Origin: Chelonoidis abingdonii
Taxonomy: Eukaryota > Chordata > Testudines > Testudinidae
Assembly (NCBI RefSeq): GCF_003597395.2
Contig: NC_133773.1
Coordinates: 72,135,972-72,199,971 of the forward strand
Direction of reading: 5' to 3'
Length of the DNA stretch: 64,000 nt
This document shows positions 11,701-24,294 of the stretch, piece by piece (position 1 is the first letter of the stretch; every line of letters begins with the position of its first letter). The translations under genes were made by a program, and so were the position numbers. Below the pieces are notes generated by a model. The model saw nothing but the letters and a program-made list of their open reading frames with translations, had not been told where the DNA came from and did no database searches.

Positions 11701-11901
11701 ACCGTTCGTGAGTGTCCCACCTGATGACCAGCGCTGCATCACCAGCCTGCGTCTCGCTACACCAGAGCAGACACAGGTGTACAGCCAGCGCTGCAAACAG
11801 GGAGTTGCAGCGCTGGCTGAGCTTTTAAGTGTAGACACCTGCTAAGTTGCAGCGCTGTAACCCCCTCACCAGCGCTGCAACTTGCAAGTGTAGACAAGGC
11901 C

Positions 11902-13746
11902 TAAGATCTTGAATTCACCATAGCCAGTTAAGGAAACAGGCAAGCAACTTCACCGGGGAAGCTGAAAGTATTGTTTCTAATTACAACAAACAACATTTTC
12001 ATGAGAATTCTTAACAAGAATCCAGAAGCCTTCCAAGAGGTAGGTTTTACATCCTACTGCTGAATAGACTTAAATTCCTGGTTGTTTTTGTAGCCTGAAG
12101 CTGAAACGCAATACACAATTCAGCTGCAGTTCACCCAAAACCGCTCTTTCTAGTGGAAAATTCCCTTTGATGTGTGGGCTACAAAAAGCAAGACAATAGT
12201 AGACCACAGTCACTGTGCTATTGTTGCCACTTTCATTTATTCTTCTATTTAGAAGTGCCAGCTTTTGAAATTCAGTATTATCAAGACTGGTAATCTTTAA
12301 CAAGCACACCAATGAAAAGCTGCAGTTCCTTTACAGGCAGTTCCTAACGGGGGTTCTGCCTACAGGATTCCATTCCTTTTGAAAATCAATAGAGTAATTG
12401 TTACCTTCTGATCTATAAAACCTCAAATAATTCTTTAGGAGTCTGCGTATTGTCATTCTTGGGAAAACAGGCTCACAAAGGGACACTGCCCCCCGCCCCC
12501 AAACCCTCTTTGAACCATACCATGTAAGAACTCAATTCAACCCTGCCCCCTTCCTCCCAGTATGTGATACAGAAAGCATAAACTATTTTCACCTATCAAC
12601 TCTACTGTAAAACAATCCCTTAATTTCTAAACAAATTTCTGAACTATTCCATTGTTCATTCAGTTTTGAAGACCTCCAATTAAAAATATACATTGACAAA
12701 ATGTATTGTATGCCTCTCTGCTCCAATGCATCAGTACATAAATAGAAATTGCTACCATGACATTCAGAATTAAAATTACATTCGGTAAGATTTTTTGGCT
12801 GCACACTGATTTGCTAAGTTTCTTCTTTCACATTTTTCTAAGAAAATATTCATACAAGCCATAGCACCACACACAGTGAGATTATCACCATACTGCATTC
12901 AATGTATTAATAAAAGACAGCTTCATAAAATGCAATCTTGCACTTTCAGTATTCAGTAATGAACTATGTGTTCATAGTTTTCAAAACCTAGCAGAAATGG
13001 TCACATATCATCCAGCCTTATAAGCACAATATAATTAAAATTTATTCCTTCAAAATGTTTAATAATGGTGTGATCCGTAAGGTAAGCTGTGAAACAGTTA
13101 TACCTTATTTTCATTTAAATCTTCTTCTGATTATATATACAGCCTTGTGATTTCCAAATAAACCAACTGTACCCACGACAGAACATACATGACCTCCCAG
13201 AAGAATGTAATATGTGCTATGCTAGCAACAGCTATTTACACTGGCCAGATAATATCCATTTAGGATTCTAGACCAGTGAAACAAAAAAACCCCAAGGTTT
13301 TAAAAAATGTTTGGTACTGGATAACAGAACTACTTTATATTATTTTTGTTGACAAAGTTATTTATAGTCCAGTTATATAAAGGACAAGAGATCATTTGGA
13401 ATGTACAAATTCAGTTACTTTCTTAACACTTGAACTGTAACATCCACAGATGTTACAATACCACTGGCATGGAAGTGTTATGGTGAGATCTGTTGTACTT
13501 TTTTTGTTCTATTAATACACTTAATTGTACACCAGTACCATAGTACAGAATCTCTGCTTTGTTTGTTTGTTTTTAAATAAACACAGACCACGGAAAGTAC
13601 TTTGCTGAAAAAGGTTAATGAAATGAAACTAATGGAGTTCAACACCTTAAGTAACTATAATTATGGTTGCCTACCAAAAATTTGACAACAGTTAGACTGC
13701 TGGCATATTGACACAACTGCATATCATGCTGACCAATATTGTCTCA
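11902..13746. other. SH3RF1 intron, nothing recognised
   Basis: This is A/T-rich intron between the Harbinger element and the next MITE. No coding, RNA or transposon signature was identified. Confidence 0.45.
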
Positions 13747-13986
13747 GGCCTGGTCTATACTACAAAGTTACGCTGACATAGATGCACGACAAGGATTGCA
13801 GGGGTGGCGGGCACATGCTACACTAAAAAAGCCCAAGTGTAGACACAACTATGCTGAAAGAAGAGTGCTTCTGTCAGCATAGCTAATGTTATTTGGGGAG
13901 ATACTGATAGAAAAATATCTGTCAGCAAACACAGTATCTACAATAGAGGGCTATGCCAGCATCGGCTCTGGAGTATGGACATGGCC
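13747..13986. mobile_element. Short MITE with Harbinger-like termini
   Basis: The left end GGCCTGGTCTATACTA and the inward-read right end GGCCATGTCCATACTC form an inverted repeat. Both flanks carry TCA, a possible 3-bp target duplication. The termini resemble those of the 7.9-kb Harbinger element, so it may be a non-autonomous relative. Confidence 0.6.
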
Positions 13987-14620
13987 TCATTGTTTCCTTG
14001 TATCCCCTTTGTCTCCATCTGTTGTTTCTTGCCTTAAACTGAAGTTAAATCTAGACTTATGGTGGAGTGTAGAGTACAGATATTGAATGCCCAGGTTGCA
14101 TGGGTGTAAATAACAGTGTTGATGCTGAGGCATGGCTCAGAATAGATAAGTAGAGTGCCCTATATGCTTGAACCTTAGGCAATATACCCTACATAGGCCT
14201 CTACAAGCCTAAGGAGTACATCAAACATCTACACATATTTTTAGCAATGTAATATCCCACCACCTCCCCTCTGCTGGAGCCTTTCCCTGCCACACTGAAA
14301 GGCTCTGGCAGCAAGGAAAGGCTCTGGTAGTGGGGTGGCAGCAAAGAAAGGCTCCAGCAGCAGGGAAAGGTTCTGGCAACTACTGTACTCTCTACATGCT
14401 GCTGTAGGCGTAGACAGCCTATGGAGCTATGCTCACATTAGCTCTGGAGTATATACCTGGCCTCTTTGTTTCCTTGTACTCCCCTTTCTGCCTCCATTTG
14501 TTGTTTCTTGTCTTATACTTAAGATGGCAAGCCCTGTGATTTATGCAGTGCTTAGCCAATGGAGTCCTGGTCCAGGAACGGGGCCCCTAAGCACTATGGT
14601 AATACAAACATAATAATAAT
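13970..14620. repeat. Duplicated composite of MITE end and retroposon tail
   Basis: CTCTGGAGTAT..GGCCTC followed by TTGTTTCCTTGTA and TGTTGTTTCTTG occurs at about 13972-14034 and again at 14442-14515. The second copy continues into TTAGCCAATGGAGTCCTGGTC and a TAATACAAA end, a LINE/SINE 3' tail typical of old reptile repeats. Shared junctions mean the two copies came from one composite. Between them is a GGCTCTGGCAGC-type short tandem repeat (14290-14370). Confidence 0.5.
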
Positions 14621-17600
14621 AGTAATAGTAACAATACTAATAATGTAAACTAGTATTCGCAACAGCCAACAAAAACACAAGACCCTCTCATGTCTATCCT
14701 ATATGAGAGAGGTCAACTACAAATCCTTGGAAATTAATCCTGAAAATATGCAGCATATATTTACACATAATATGCAGGCACCACCAGTTTACACTTTAAT
14801 TATCTCCTAAAATGTGTATCCTTCTTGGAGATGTATTTTACATGAATACATGTCATAAAGAGAGTTCTTATTTTTTTAAAGTACAATCCCCCACAACATT
14901 TTATTCTGTTCAATTCAGGTTCTTATGCTGTCTTCGCCATTGTCTAGTCCTATGGGGATAAAACCTGCAGCGAGTTGCAATCCAATTAAACTTCATGAGA
15001 CTTGGCAAGTACTTGGAAATCTAAACAGAATACCTGATTGACTGTAGACAAAAAATGCTGCACAATAAACTAGATCCAAATGCTTTAGCCAAATTTTCAG
15101 AAATTTTGGCATTCAGACTTCTCTTCGAGATAGTGAGAGACAAATCTGCCTCTACTTCAAGCCAAGTCTGACAGTTCCTACATTCAATATTTCACACAAA
15201 AAAGCACAAAAATAAGTGAAGTAGTAAAACCTTTTATTCTGGTTAAAAAGTAATTTTTTGCCTAATGAAATTCAAAAAGGAAAAAAATAGTGCTCTCTAT
15301 GACTGCATTATCACTTTCCAGCAACGGAATGCACTTCTGACTGTAGAAAACAGCATTTTAAAAAAGTGTTTACCATAAATTGAAGGGGGTTGAATTTTAA
15401 AAAGTACCCCCCACCTCATTCTGTTGCAAAATAGCTAAAATTATGTGCTATTTTATTTACTTCAGGTTAAAAATTCCATATAAGCATCCCTCCTATGTTC
15501 TAGGCTCTCATAAATAATATTAAAATTCATATGCAAGAAACCTGCTTCTCTACCTCTATCAACTAAAGATCAATAATCAGCTTAAACATCAAAAAATTAC
15601 AAAAGACATAATAGCAAAGTAACAATAATATGTACAATCATCCCTCTGATCATCACCTGCCACAATGTCTGGAAAAACATGTGCCTTGCATCATGCCCAG
15701 AAGGTTAATTAATTCAGGTTCAGGTCTAAGAAAATTCCTAAACTATGAACTGAACTACTAACAAAAGCCACGCTGATATAATCCCTCATCACTTCTCATT
15801 GTTTTCCCCAGCCTACCGAAATTATCTTCTTTTTATAAAGCCTAAACATCAGACAGCTAGCATCTTATTTATGTCCCCTCCTGCAGAGTTATTTTGTACT
15901 ACTGAATTGGCAGGTTCGACAGGAAGGAGATACAGAGCGAAATGTCATTAGCACACTAAAACATGACAGTCCTTGCTTCCTTACCAGACAGCTTCATATT
16001 CAATCACACAAGCTGTGTGTGTGACCGGGATAGAATCCTGCAGTTCCCCCTTTGGGCTAAAAAATATTCCTGATTTCCCTCAGAGTCCTCCAAAGTAAAA
16101 TAATGTGCTGCTCTTTACTGCACACTTGTTAACACCACTTCATGTTCAGCAGTATCAAAAGGCAGCAGCATTGACACTGCTGGATAGGAAATCATTGCCC
16201 AAACCCACCAATGTAGTTTCAGCCTTATACCAAAATCTAAAGGCAGAATGATCATGAGGCAACCAATATGACGGTGTCACAGTACATTTCTCTTCCTCTG
16301 CTACTTCTGAACGGAATTCTCTCACTCTACTAGTGCAAATTACCTCCTTCAAAACACCTGTTAACCATCTGCATTTTTCAGTGAAAACCATGGCAAGTAT
16401 CTTTCTACTATTAGAAGTTATACCATAAAAATTATACCTAAATTATTATTTTGTTGCTGTTAGTGTGGAAAGAGAGAACTCCTGTTGAATTATCATTCCA
16501 GGTACAACTTTTTAAAAACCATATTCTGAATTTCTTTCAGAAATAGTGAAATTATAGGTCTTGTAAATATAAAATTAAATTTTGCTCATGCAGTACAAGT
16601 AGTTTACAATGCATGTAGCCATTACTGCAATTTGAAAATGGTCTCATTCCTAACGCTTATCTCTAAGAATTTTAGCACAAAGTCATAAATTTCACAATTC
16701 ATAGAACTTTTGGCTTTGGTCAAAACAGCATCCACCACTGGAGTATTACAAAGGGAATAAGAATAGCAGTCTTGACATTCTTTGGACCATGTGCGTGTAT
16801 CACCTTCCAAGACAAGAGTGCAACCACTCAATCCTAGCAGGCCTTAAACATGAGCATAGCTACAAGATCCAGGGGCTCCTTAGCTCCAGGACCTCTCTCA
16901 GATTTGTCCTGGAGCCACTGGCTCTTCAGTTCAATCAAGAGGGCTTGTCATACCCTCCCTAGAAAAAAACAGCACCTCTTATACTATAGGGGATGGAACA
17001 AGACTAACTTTTTCTCCATTAGTCCCCAAAGATATATGATAGATATATTGTTTCAGAGATTCTTTAAAGACAGACACTCTTGTTACTTGGAGGAGTTGGT
17101 TGGGACTTCCTGTTCTGACTCTTCAGTTCCTCCTCCTTTTTCTTCTCAGCTCAGTTTGTTTTAACATAAAAGGAGCTGTATTAAGTGAACTAAACCTTTT
17201 GCAATCTTTGGGTTAGTCCATAGCTAAAACAATAGCCACCACCTTCAAGTAATGTATCAGAGATACAGAAACACAAGCCTGAAATTACTGAGTTGTTTAT
17301 GGTCATCACAGATGATAGCCAGAAACACCAATCAAAGTGTAGCAGAAGTTTTGGGATTAAAGACTCCCTGTTGCATTCAGATTCCCAAGCAATTTCCAGA
17401 ATCAAAAGAGGAAAGTTAAAGGGAGAGCCTTAAAAATCAATAAATAAAAATCAGCGAGCCAGCAATGCTTAACAGGCTATGAATGTCAAGAACCAGCTGT
17501 ACCTATCACTAATATTAATATTATCCAATATACCAGGGAGGGTACTTCCAGACTCATCAGCCCAGAGATACATAAACATCAGTTATAGATACAAAATCTA

Positions 17601-18879
17601 CCTCATGCAACTCCAAAACAGCCATCTGGAATTGTTAGACTCTGTCTAGCACACTATTACAAATAAGACAGAAGGTTAAGAAGCAGGAGAGAAAGGGGAA
17701 TTTTAAAAGAACTACTGTGCACTCTGTGATCATAGGCTGCTTGATATGAAGAAGTGTCTATCATCATCTACAGTAAAAGAATACAAGGGCCACAAGACTG
17801 CAGTTTGTATACATAAAAAGAACAAAGCCACCGCTCACAGTTTCTTCTTACTGAAAATAAGATAACAAGAAAAAGAACAGTAAGAGTCAACAGACTTCAG
17901 TACATAAAGGCCAGGACTTCGAAGAAGACAGCAGAGAATAAATTCAGATTCCCCATTGGAATTACATGCCTTGACTAATCAGGAACCTGGTCAAAAAGAA
18001 AGCACCAGTAGAGGCTGTGAACCAATAATGTCTCTCCCCATTTGGGCTACACTTACTGCTGCGGTTTAACTCTTATGGGTATTGATGCCAAGTCCTTTGT
18101 CAGGCATTTTTGAAGAAACTCCAATATAACTAAAGAAATTGGGTAGTTTTAATGACTTTCACCAACAGCAAAATAAAGTGACTTGCATGTTTGGCAACAA
18201 ACATGGAGTTACTGGATCTCATGGAATAAAGAAGAATACTGGTTATGAAAGAGGAAAAAACCTTAAGACAGAACTCTGACAAGTTTCTTGAAATCACAAT
18301 GTTGAATCACACACTTCTTTTTGACATTGGGTACCTGAGCCAGAAACAAGACCTACTAGTGGACATCTGCAGCGTCTCATCTTGCATGGTACAAATGATT
18401 ATGGTACTGACTTTGTCTGACAGTTCTTACAAGTACCCTTGTGAAGGAGAGACAGAGAAGAACAAAAAGCCCGAAAATTACAAAGGCATGTTCTGGAATA
18501 GCTCGCAGGGAGTGGCAGTAGGTGCAATAGTAGGGCAGCATGGAATTAAAAAAAGATACGAACAAATCTAAGAAGAGACACCTACATCTGGATCTGGATT
18601 TGTCTCTTGGAAGAACTGCTCTGCAGTACTGACTGCACAGTTACTTAAATTCTCTGTGAAATGTTTTGTCTCAGAAGATACATTTTTTTATGGTTGATAA
18701 GAGAAAGCTGGATCCAAACACAGAAAATGCACACTAAGTGCGCCTTATCTGAACTAGGCAACTACTGTTGTATTGTCTGTACTCACTAGCACTGTCTTCC
18801 ATATCAAGATGTCTCTAACAGCTGAAAGAACCTTCCTCAGAGTATAGGGCATGGACTAGAGACAAAACTACTAATGTTA
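14621..18879. other. SH3RF1 intron, nothing recognised
   Basis: This is 4.2 kb of A/T-rich intron. Short reading frames such as those at 16850-17164 and 18245-18571 have no family signature and no splice context, so they are not annotated as genes. Confidence 0.45.
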
Positions 18880-19473
18880 GACATATTTACATCAGCAGGA
18901 CTAGATAACTTGCATCCAAGAGTTCTAAAAGAGCAGGCCAATAAGCTCTCTGCACTGCTATAGTTGATTTTTAATAAGTCTTGGAACACTAGGGAAGTTC
19001 CAGAGGACTGGAACAAAGCTAATGTATCAATATTTTAAAAAGATCATCAGGATTATCCCACTTAATTGTAGGCTTATCAGCCTGACTTCAATTCCAGGCA
19101 AACAATGCAACAGATGATACGGAACTTGGTTAATAAAGAATTAAAGGAGGGTAATATAACTCATGTCAACTAGTTATGTTTAAGGAAAATAAATCTTGTC
19201 AAACTAAAATAGTATCATTTTAGATGAGATTATTTAATTGGTTGATAATAGCGTTGATGTAGTATACTAAAAACTTTGATAAGGCATTTGATTTGGTAAA
19301 AATATTTTGATTAAGAAACTGGAATGATACAAAAATCAGCAAGGCACATATGAAATGGATTTAAAAACTGGCTGACTGCTCTCAAAATGTACTTCTAAAT
19401 GGAGAGTCATTATTGAATTGGTGTGTTTCTAGTAGGGTCCCACAGGGATCAGTAATGTTATCATCGATGACCT
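18880..19473 (+). repeat. CR1 LINE fragment (reverse-transcriptase region)
   Basis: The plus strand follows CR1 pol closely at the DNA level: the block from AACTTGCATCCAAGAG through TGATTTTTAATAAGTCTTGG, the AAGGCATTTGATTTGGT motif-A region, and GGGTCCCACAGGGATCAGT. Stops and small indels are frequent, so it is an old copy. It is truncated at both ends. Confidence 0.75.
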
Positions 19474-19479
19474 GAGTCA

Positions 19480-20110
19480 ACCTGTGCAAGACAGAGCTTA
19501 TGCTTGTGGGCTGATGGAAAAGTTCACAGCCACAGTGCAGTCTCCTTTGGTTGAGCCACAATCAAAAAATTCAGTCTGTAGTTTAGGAATGCTCTTGGAT
19601 TAAAGTGAATTAATTCTAAAATCTCACCTAATAGCATTTCTACCATCTCCAGGTGGCTAGAAGACTCAATCTCATCCTTCCAAATGACGATGTGGCCTCA
19701 GTTATTCGCATCTTTGTTGCCTCTCAGCTGAACTACAGCAATGTGGGTATGGCGTCTTCACAACTCAGGAAACTCCAACTGCTACAGAATGCTGCAGTCT
19801 CCTCTCAGCAACACTAGCTACCATGTACACATCAAATTTGTCCCCCACTTCCCACACTGGTTTCCCATAAAATAATTAAGCAAGTTCAAGACCACAGTCC
19901 CTATCTTCAAGGCACTTTATGGAGTGGGCAAAGGGTGTCTAAAAGATCGACTAAAGCTCTGGGATGAAGATTATGGTTGACAACTACACTCCCTCTGGCA
20001 AAACTGAACTCTCAACTATAAGGGGAAAGATTATCTGTGAAGGAGACTGAGCTATTTTGGAGGCTGGCCCAAGACTATGGAAAAAAGGGCCACCACAAAC
20101 TTCATCACTG
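19480..20110 (+). repeat. L2-like LINE fragment
   Basis: The translation shows QLNYSNVGMASSQLRKLQLL followed by QNAA, the decayed form of the LDYCN...LQ-x-x-QNAAARL signature near the C terminus of L2-clade reverse transcriptases, with a HWxP-like segment further on. Stops interrupt it. It abuts the CR1 fragment with no clear target duplication. Confidence 0.55.
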
Positions 20111-20135
20111 TCCACGTGTCTTTGACCTCACCTTC

Positions 20136-20721
20136 TAAATTAATTTGATTTTAAAAGATAATCACAGTTTTAATTACACTGTTAAACAACAGTGTACAGG
20201 GCTCACTTTATATTATTTTTATTACAAATATTTGCCCTGTAAAGAAGATTAACAAAAAAATAGTATTTTTCAACTCACCTCATACATGTACTGTAGTACA
20301 ATAATGAAAATGCAACTTACAAATGTAGAATTATTATTATTATTATTTTTACATAACCTCTTCTGAAATGGTCCCAAAACATGAAGGGACATATGAATGT
20401 TTAGCATATTTGGCACCCTGCAATGCCAGCTACAATAATGCCATTCAAACACTTGTTCTCACTTTTAGGTGACACTGTAAATAAGAAGTAGGAAGCATTG
20501 TTTCCAGTAAATGTAAACAAACTTCCTGTTTTAGGAACTGGTTTAACAAGAAGCAGGACTGAGTGGATTTGTAGGCACTAAAGTTTTACATTGTTTTGGT
20601 TTTGAGTGAAGTTATGTAACAAAAAAAAAAATCTACATTTGTAAGGTGCATTTCCATGATAAAGAGATTGCACTACAGTACTTGTATGAGATGAACTGAA
20701 AAAATACTATTTCTTTACATT
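20136..20721. mobile_element. Palindromic hAT-like MITE, copy 2, left part
   Basis: This segment repeats the interior of the MITE at 4750-5574 (GGGCTCACTTTATATTATT, TTTTTCAACTCACCTCATAC, then the inverted arm). It is interrupted after ACTATTTCTTTAC by a CR1 copy and resumes at about 21677 with TCTTTTGTACAGTGC, exactly where copy 1 continues. An ATT microsatellite sits near 20330. Confidence 0.65.
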
Positions 20722-21676
20722 CAAAATGAGAAGTGACTGCCTATGAAGGAGTACTGCGGAAAGAGAGATGGAGGTCATAGTGGACAACAAGCTAAATATG
20801 AGTCAACAGTGTAATGCTGTTGCAAAAAAACCCAGTTATTCTGGGATGTATTAGCAGATGTTTTGTAAGCAAGGCACAAGACACAATTCTTCCACTCTAC
20901 TCTGTGCTGATTAAGGCCTCAACTGGAGTACTGTGTCCAGTTCTGGGTGCCACATTTCAGGAAGGATGTGGACAAATTGGAGAGAATCCAGAGAAGAGCA
21001 ATAAAAATGCTTAAAGGTCTAGAAAACATGACCTGTGACGGAAGATTGAAAAAATTGGGCTTGTTTAGTCTAGAAAAGAGAAGACTGAGAGGGGACATAA
21101 GAGTTTTCAAGTACATAAAAGGTTGTTACAAAGAGGAGGGAGAAAAATTATTCTTAACTTCTGAGGACAGGACAAGAAGCAATGGGCTTAAATTGCAGCA
21201 AGGGAGGTTTAGGTTGGACATTAGGAAAAACTTCCTAACTGTCAGGTTAAGCACTGGAATAACTTGCCTAGGAAGGTTATAGAATATTTATCATTGGAGA
21301 CTTTTTAAGAGCAAGTTAGACAAGTACCTGTCAGGGATGGTCTAGATCAGCGGTCCCCAAACATTTTGTCTGGTGGGCGCCAGACAAAGGACTGTGGTGG
21401 AGGTTGAGCATCTGCCGAAATGCCACCGAAATTCGCTTGTTGTGGTAAGCGGCGTCATCGAGAGTTGTCGCCGCCAAAATGCTGATGAAATTTGGCGGCA
21501 TTTTGGCAGATGCTCGACCTCTGGCCAGGACGAAGGTGCATTTAGATGTTCCCATGGGCGCCAGGGCACCCACGGGCACCGCGTTGGGGACCTCTGGTCT
21601 AGATAATACTTAGTCCTGCCGTGAGTGCAGGGGACTGGACTAGATGACCTCTTGAGGTCCCTTCCAGTCCTATGAT
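20722..21676 (+). repeat. CR1 LINE 3' part, inserted into the MITE
   Basis: The plus strand encodes the CR1 pol C terminus (DVDKLERIQRRAIKMLKGLE, LFSLEKRRLRGD, GLKLQQGRFRLDIRKNFL) and ends in the typical CR1 tail TCCCTTCCAGTCCTATGATT followed by CTATT. It is split by a 249-bp hAT-type MITE at 21348-21596. Apart from that insertion it is one of the better preserved CR1 copies in the window. Confidence 0.88.
21348..21596. mobile_element. 249-bp hAT-type MITE with perfect 8-bp target duplication
   Basis: The ends CAGCGGTCCCCAAA and, read inward from the right, CAGAGGTCCCCAAC are inverted repeats. The 8-bp sequence GTCTAGAT stands on both sides (21340-21347 and 21597-21604), the hAT signature. 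Removing the element restores continuous CR1 sequence. The interior is itself partly palindromic (GAGCATCTGCCGAAATGCC against GGCATTTTGGCAGATGCTC). Confidence 0.93.
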
Positions 21677-21931
21677 TCTATTATTGATCTTTTGTACAGT
21701 GCAAATATTTGTAATAAAAATAATATAAAGTGAGCTCTGTACACATTGTATTCTGTGTTGTAACCGAAATCAATATATTTGAAAATGTAGAAAACATCAA
21801 AAATATTTAAATAAATGGTATTCTATTATTGTTCAACAGTGCGATAAACTGTGACTAATCGGGATTAATTTTTTTCATTGAGTTACGTTGTTTTGGGTTC
21901 ACTGTGAGTTAACTGTGATTGACAGCCCATA
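21677..21931. mobile_element. Palindromic hAT-like MITE, copy 2, right part
   Basis: It resumes the interrupted MITE (TACAGTGCAAATATTTGTAA, ATAATATAAAGTGAGC) and ends GAGTTAACTGTGATTGACAG followed by CCC, the inverted match of the left end of copy 1. A short TATC-type microsatellite follows at 21932-21955. Confidence 0.7.
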
Positions 21932-22149
21932 TATCTATATCTATCTATATATTATAATCTTATAATACGATAGAATACAAAAATATTCCCAAAACAAAAA
22001 CTCTCCACTGAATACACATCTCCCTCTGGGAGAACAGATGAGAGAACAAAAGCATGACATATATTAATCATGTAACTTTATGCACTACTGGAAGGTGCTC
22101 AGATACTACAGTGATGAGAGTGGAGTAAGCATCTTCATAGAATAGAACA

Positions 22150-22691
22150 GAAGTAGTTAAAAGAATATTATTACTGGTAAAATTTGCAAATGATACAAAG
22201 ACTGAGGACTGGTAAATAATGAAGAGGACAGACACTGGTTCGACACGATCTGGATCTCAATAATCAGCAATTTGTGTTTCAATATGGCCAAATACAAGAT
22301 CTTACCTTTAGGAACAAAGACTGAAGACCATATTTACAGAATGGGGGGGGCGGGGCGCTATCATGGGAAGCAGTGACTTAAAAAGACTCGAGGATCATGT
22401 TGGATAACAAACTGAACATGAGCTCTCAGTGCAACGCTATGGCCAAAAGAACTAATGAGGTCCTTGGATGTACAAACAAAAAAATATCAGGTAAGAGTAG
22501 GGAGGTCATATTACCTCTTTATTTGGCACAGGTGCACCTACCATTGGAATACTGTGTCCAGTTCTGATGTTCACAATTCAAAGATGTTGAAAAACTGGAG
22601 AGGATTCAGAGAAGAGCCATAAGAATAAGTAAAGGATTGGAAAACATGCCTTACAATGAGAGATGCAAGGAGCTGAATTTATTTAGCTTGT
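22150..22691 (+). repeat. CR1 LINE fragment, 5' side of an interrupting insertion
   Basis: CR1 landmarks are in order on the plus strand: AAATTTGCAAATGATACAAAG, CAAATACAAGATCTTACC, TGGAATACTGTGTCCAGTTC, GAGAGGATTCAGAGAAGAGC and GAGCTGAATTTATTTAGCTT. The element stops at the target duplication CTTGT and resumes at 24295. A G-run interrupts it near 22345. Confidence 0.75.
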
Positions 22692-24294
22692 ATGGTGGAC
22701 TATACCCTGTATTCACATCCTATATGCTACTATAATCTTTGTACAAGGTACGCCTGTAGGTATCATTTGAAAACTCAATCTGCTAGTCAGTACTGTGCTG
22801 GTAAAATATGTGTAGCAACACTGTACGTGAAGTTAAAAGATCCTCCTGTATGGTATTATTAACACATGTTCCAAACCCCATAGCCCTGCCCAAACAGAAG
22901 CTGGCAAACCAGTCTGTCCTAAACCAAGAAATATGTGCTTGCCTTAATTTACATTTAAGCAGTAAAGAGAGACATCAAGCAGGAAGGGAAGACAAAGGAA
23001 GTTCAAACAGGTGAAAAAAACGGCAGGGAATGAGACCTGGATCTCAGCTGCAATTTTTTTCAAGAGGGGGACTGAAACTATTAAAATGAGGGACAAACAT
23101 CCCAAGGCATCTCTTTTTCTTTCCTTGCTCATCACATTCACTGCACCTGAAGAGACAAAGAAAGCAGCCACTGGACTCTGTAGGAGAGGTCCTGAGCTAA
23201 AGACTTAGGTCAGTAAGACTGCTGAAAGCATGTAATTAGAAAACTTTGCTTTGAATCTATATAGTTTCTTAAGCTTGGCACCAGTAAATGTTTTATCTTT
23301 ACTTTTCTTGTAACTATTTCTCACTTTTATGCCTCATTACCTTTACTTAAAATCTCTCTCTTCGTAGTTAATAAACTTATTTTATTATCTAATCCAGTGT
23401 GCTCAAACTGAAGTGCTGGGTAATGTCATCTGGTGTAACAAATTGTGGGCATATTATTCCCTTAAAGGAATAATGGACTTAATATATTTGTACTGTCCAG
23501 CAGTGGGCTGGGCAGTACAGGACTACCATGGAGTCTATGTACCACATGCTAGCCCAGCAACCAAGGGGTTAATATAGGCATTGCTGGCCACTGCTGATCA
23601 GCAGTCTGACAGCAGCTGGGAGAATAAAAGGGCTGGGAAGCAGAAGAGTGGGGAGGCTAACAGAGGAGGAGTGAGCAAACTGGAAAAATGAACATCTGTG
23701 CTAGAGATATGCCCAGGGACAACACCCCCGAAAAGTGGCCAACAGATTGAAGAGCTCACAGAGGCCTGAGGGAAGGTAGAAATGAGCTCAGGGCACTGTC
23801 AGAGTTGGCGAATGCTCACTCTCCTTGTCTAGCTTGAGGGCCCTGAACTGGAACCCAAAGGAGTGAGTGGGCCTAAATTCCATTACCAACCCTCTGATAG
23901 ACCTGAGAACAGATGGAGTTTCCAGATTCCTGGAAACCCAGAATGGACTGACAGCCCTGCTGAGCTGAGTGATCCAGAGCCATGCCCCCATTTGTCCAAG
24001 GGGATATTATTGAACTGACCCTGCCTCATAAGGCCGTTTTTGGGGGAAAATATGGGACTAAGTGTGTTGGGGTCACCCTGTGATAATTTTTAAGGCTGCT
24101 AAGAGCCAAGGTGTGGCTGGCTGGCTGCAGAACACTCACAGACATAGCTGGGAGTGACATACATGCTGCAGGCTGTTTGTGAAAAGTCATGGTTAGGGGC
24201 CACAGCAGCAAGACATTGTAAAGGGCACTGCAGGTTACAAGGCAGGGGTGATACAGCTACTCATTAGTCTGGATTGTACCCTGATATGTCACAA
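22692..24294. mobile_element. 1.6-kb LTR-like insertion with 5-bp target duplication
   Basis: The insertion begins ATGGTGGACTATACC and ends ATATGTCACAA, that is TG..CA one base in from each end. It is flanked by CTTGT on both sides (22687-22691 and 24295-24299). Removing it rejoins the CR1 sequence. It has a polyadenylation-type AATAAA at about 23370 after a T-rich stretch, and TATAAAA-free promoter-poor sequence elsewhere. No gag, pol or env reading frame is visible. It is probably a solo or composite LTR of an old retroelement, perhaps with a second repeat inside. Confidence 0.5.

Larger units (their letters stand above)
7897..11901. mobile_element. PIF/Harbinger-type DNA transposon, full length but dead
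   Basis: Terminal inverted repeats bound the element: GGGCTTGTCTACACTTACAG at the left and, read inward from the right, AGGCCTTGTCTACACTTGCA. Both ends continue into GCAGCGCTGG-type subterminal repeats, with several more copies in 11730-11880. It is clearly more GC- and CpG-rich than the surrounding intron. It carries a transposase relic on the plus strand and a Myb/SANT-like relic on the minus strand, the usual two-gene layout of the superfamily. The expected 3-bp target duplication is no longer exact. Confidence 0.85.

Noticed and set aside
18245..18571. 108-codon plus-strand reading frame as a possible small gene
   Set aside because: No family signature, Kozak support or splice context; a length like this arises by chance in a window of this size.
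22692..24294. Endogenous retrovirus with genes
   Set aside because: No gag, pol or env signature is visible; only LTR-like ends and a target duplication support it, so it is listed as LTR-like only.
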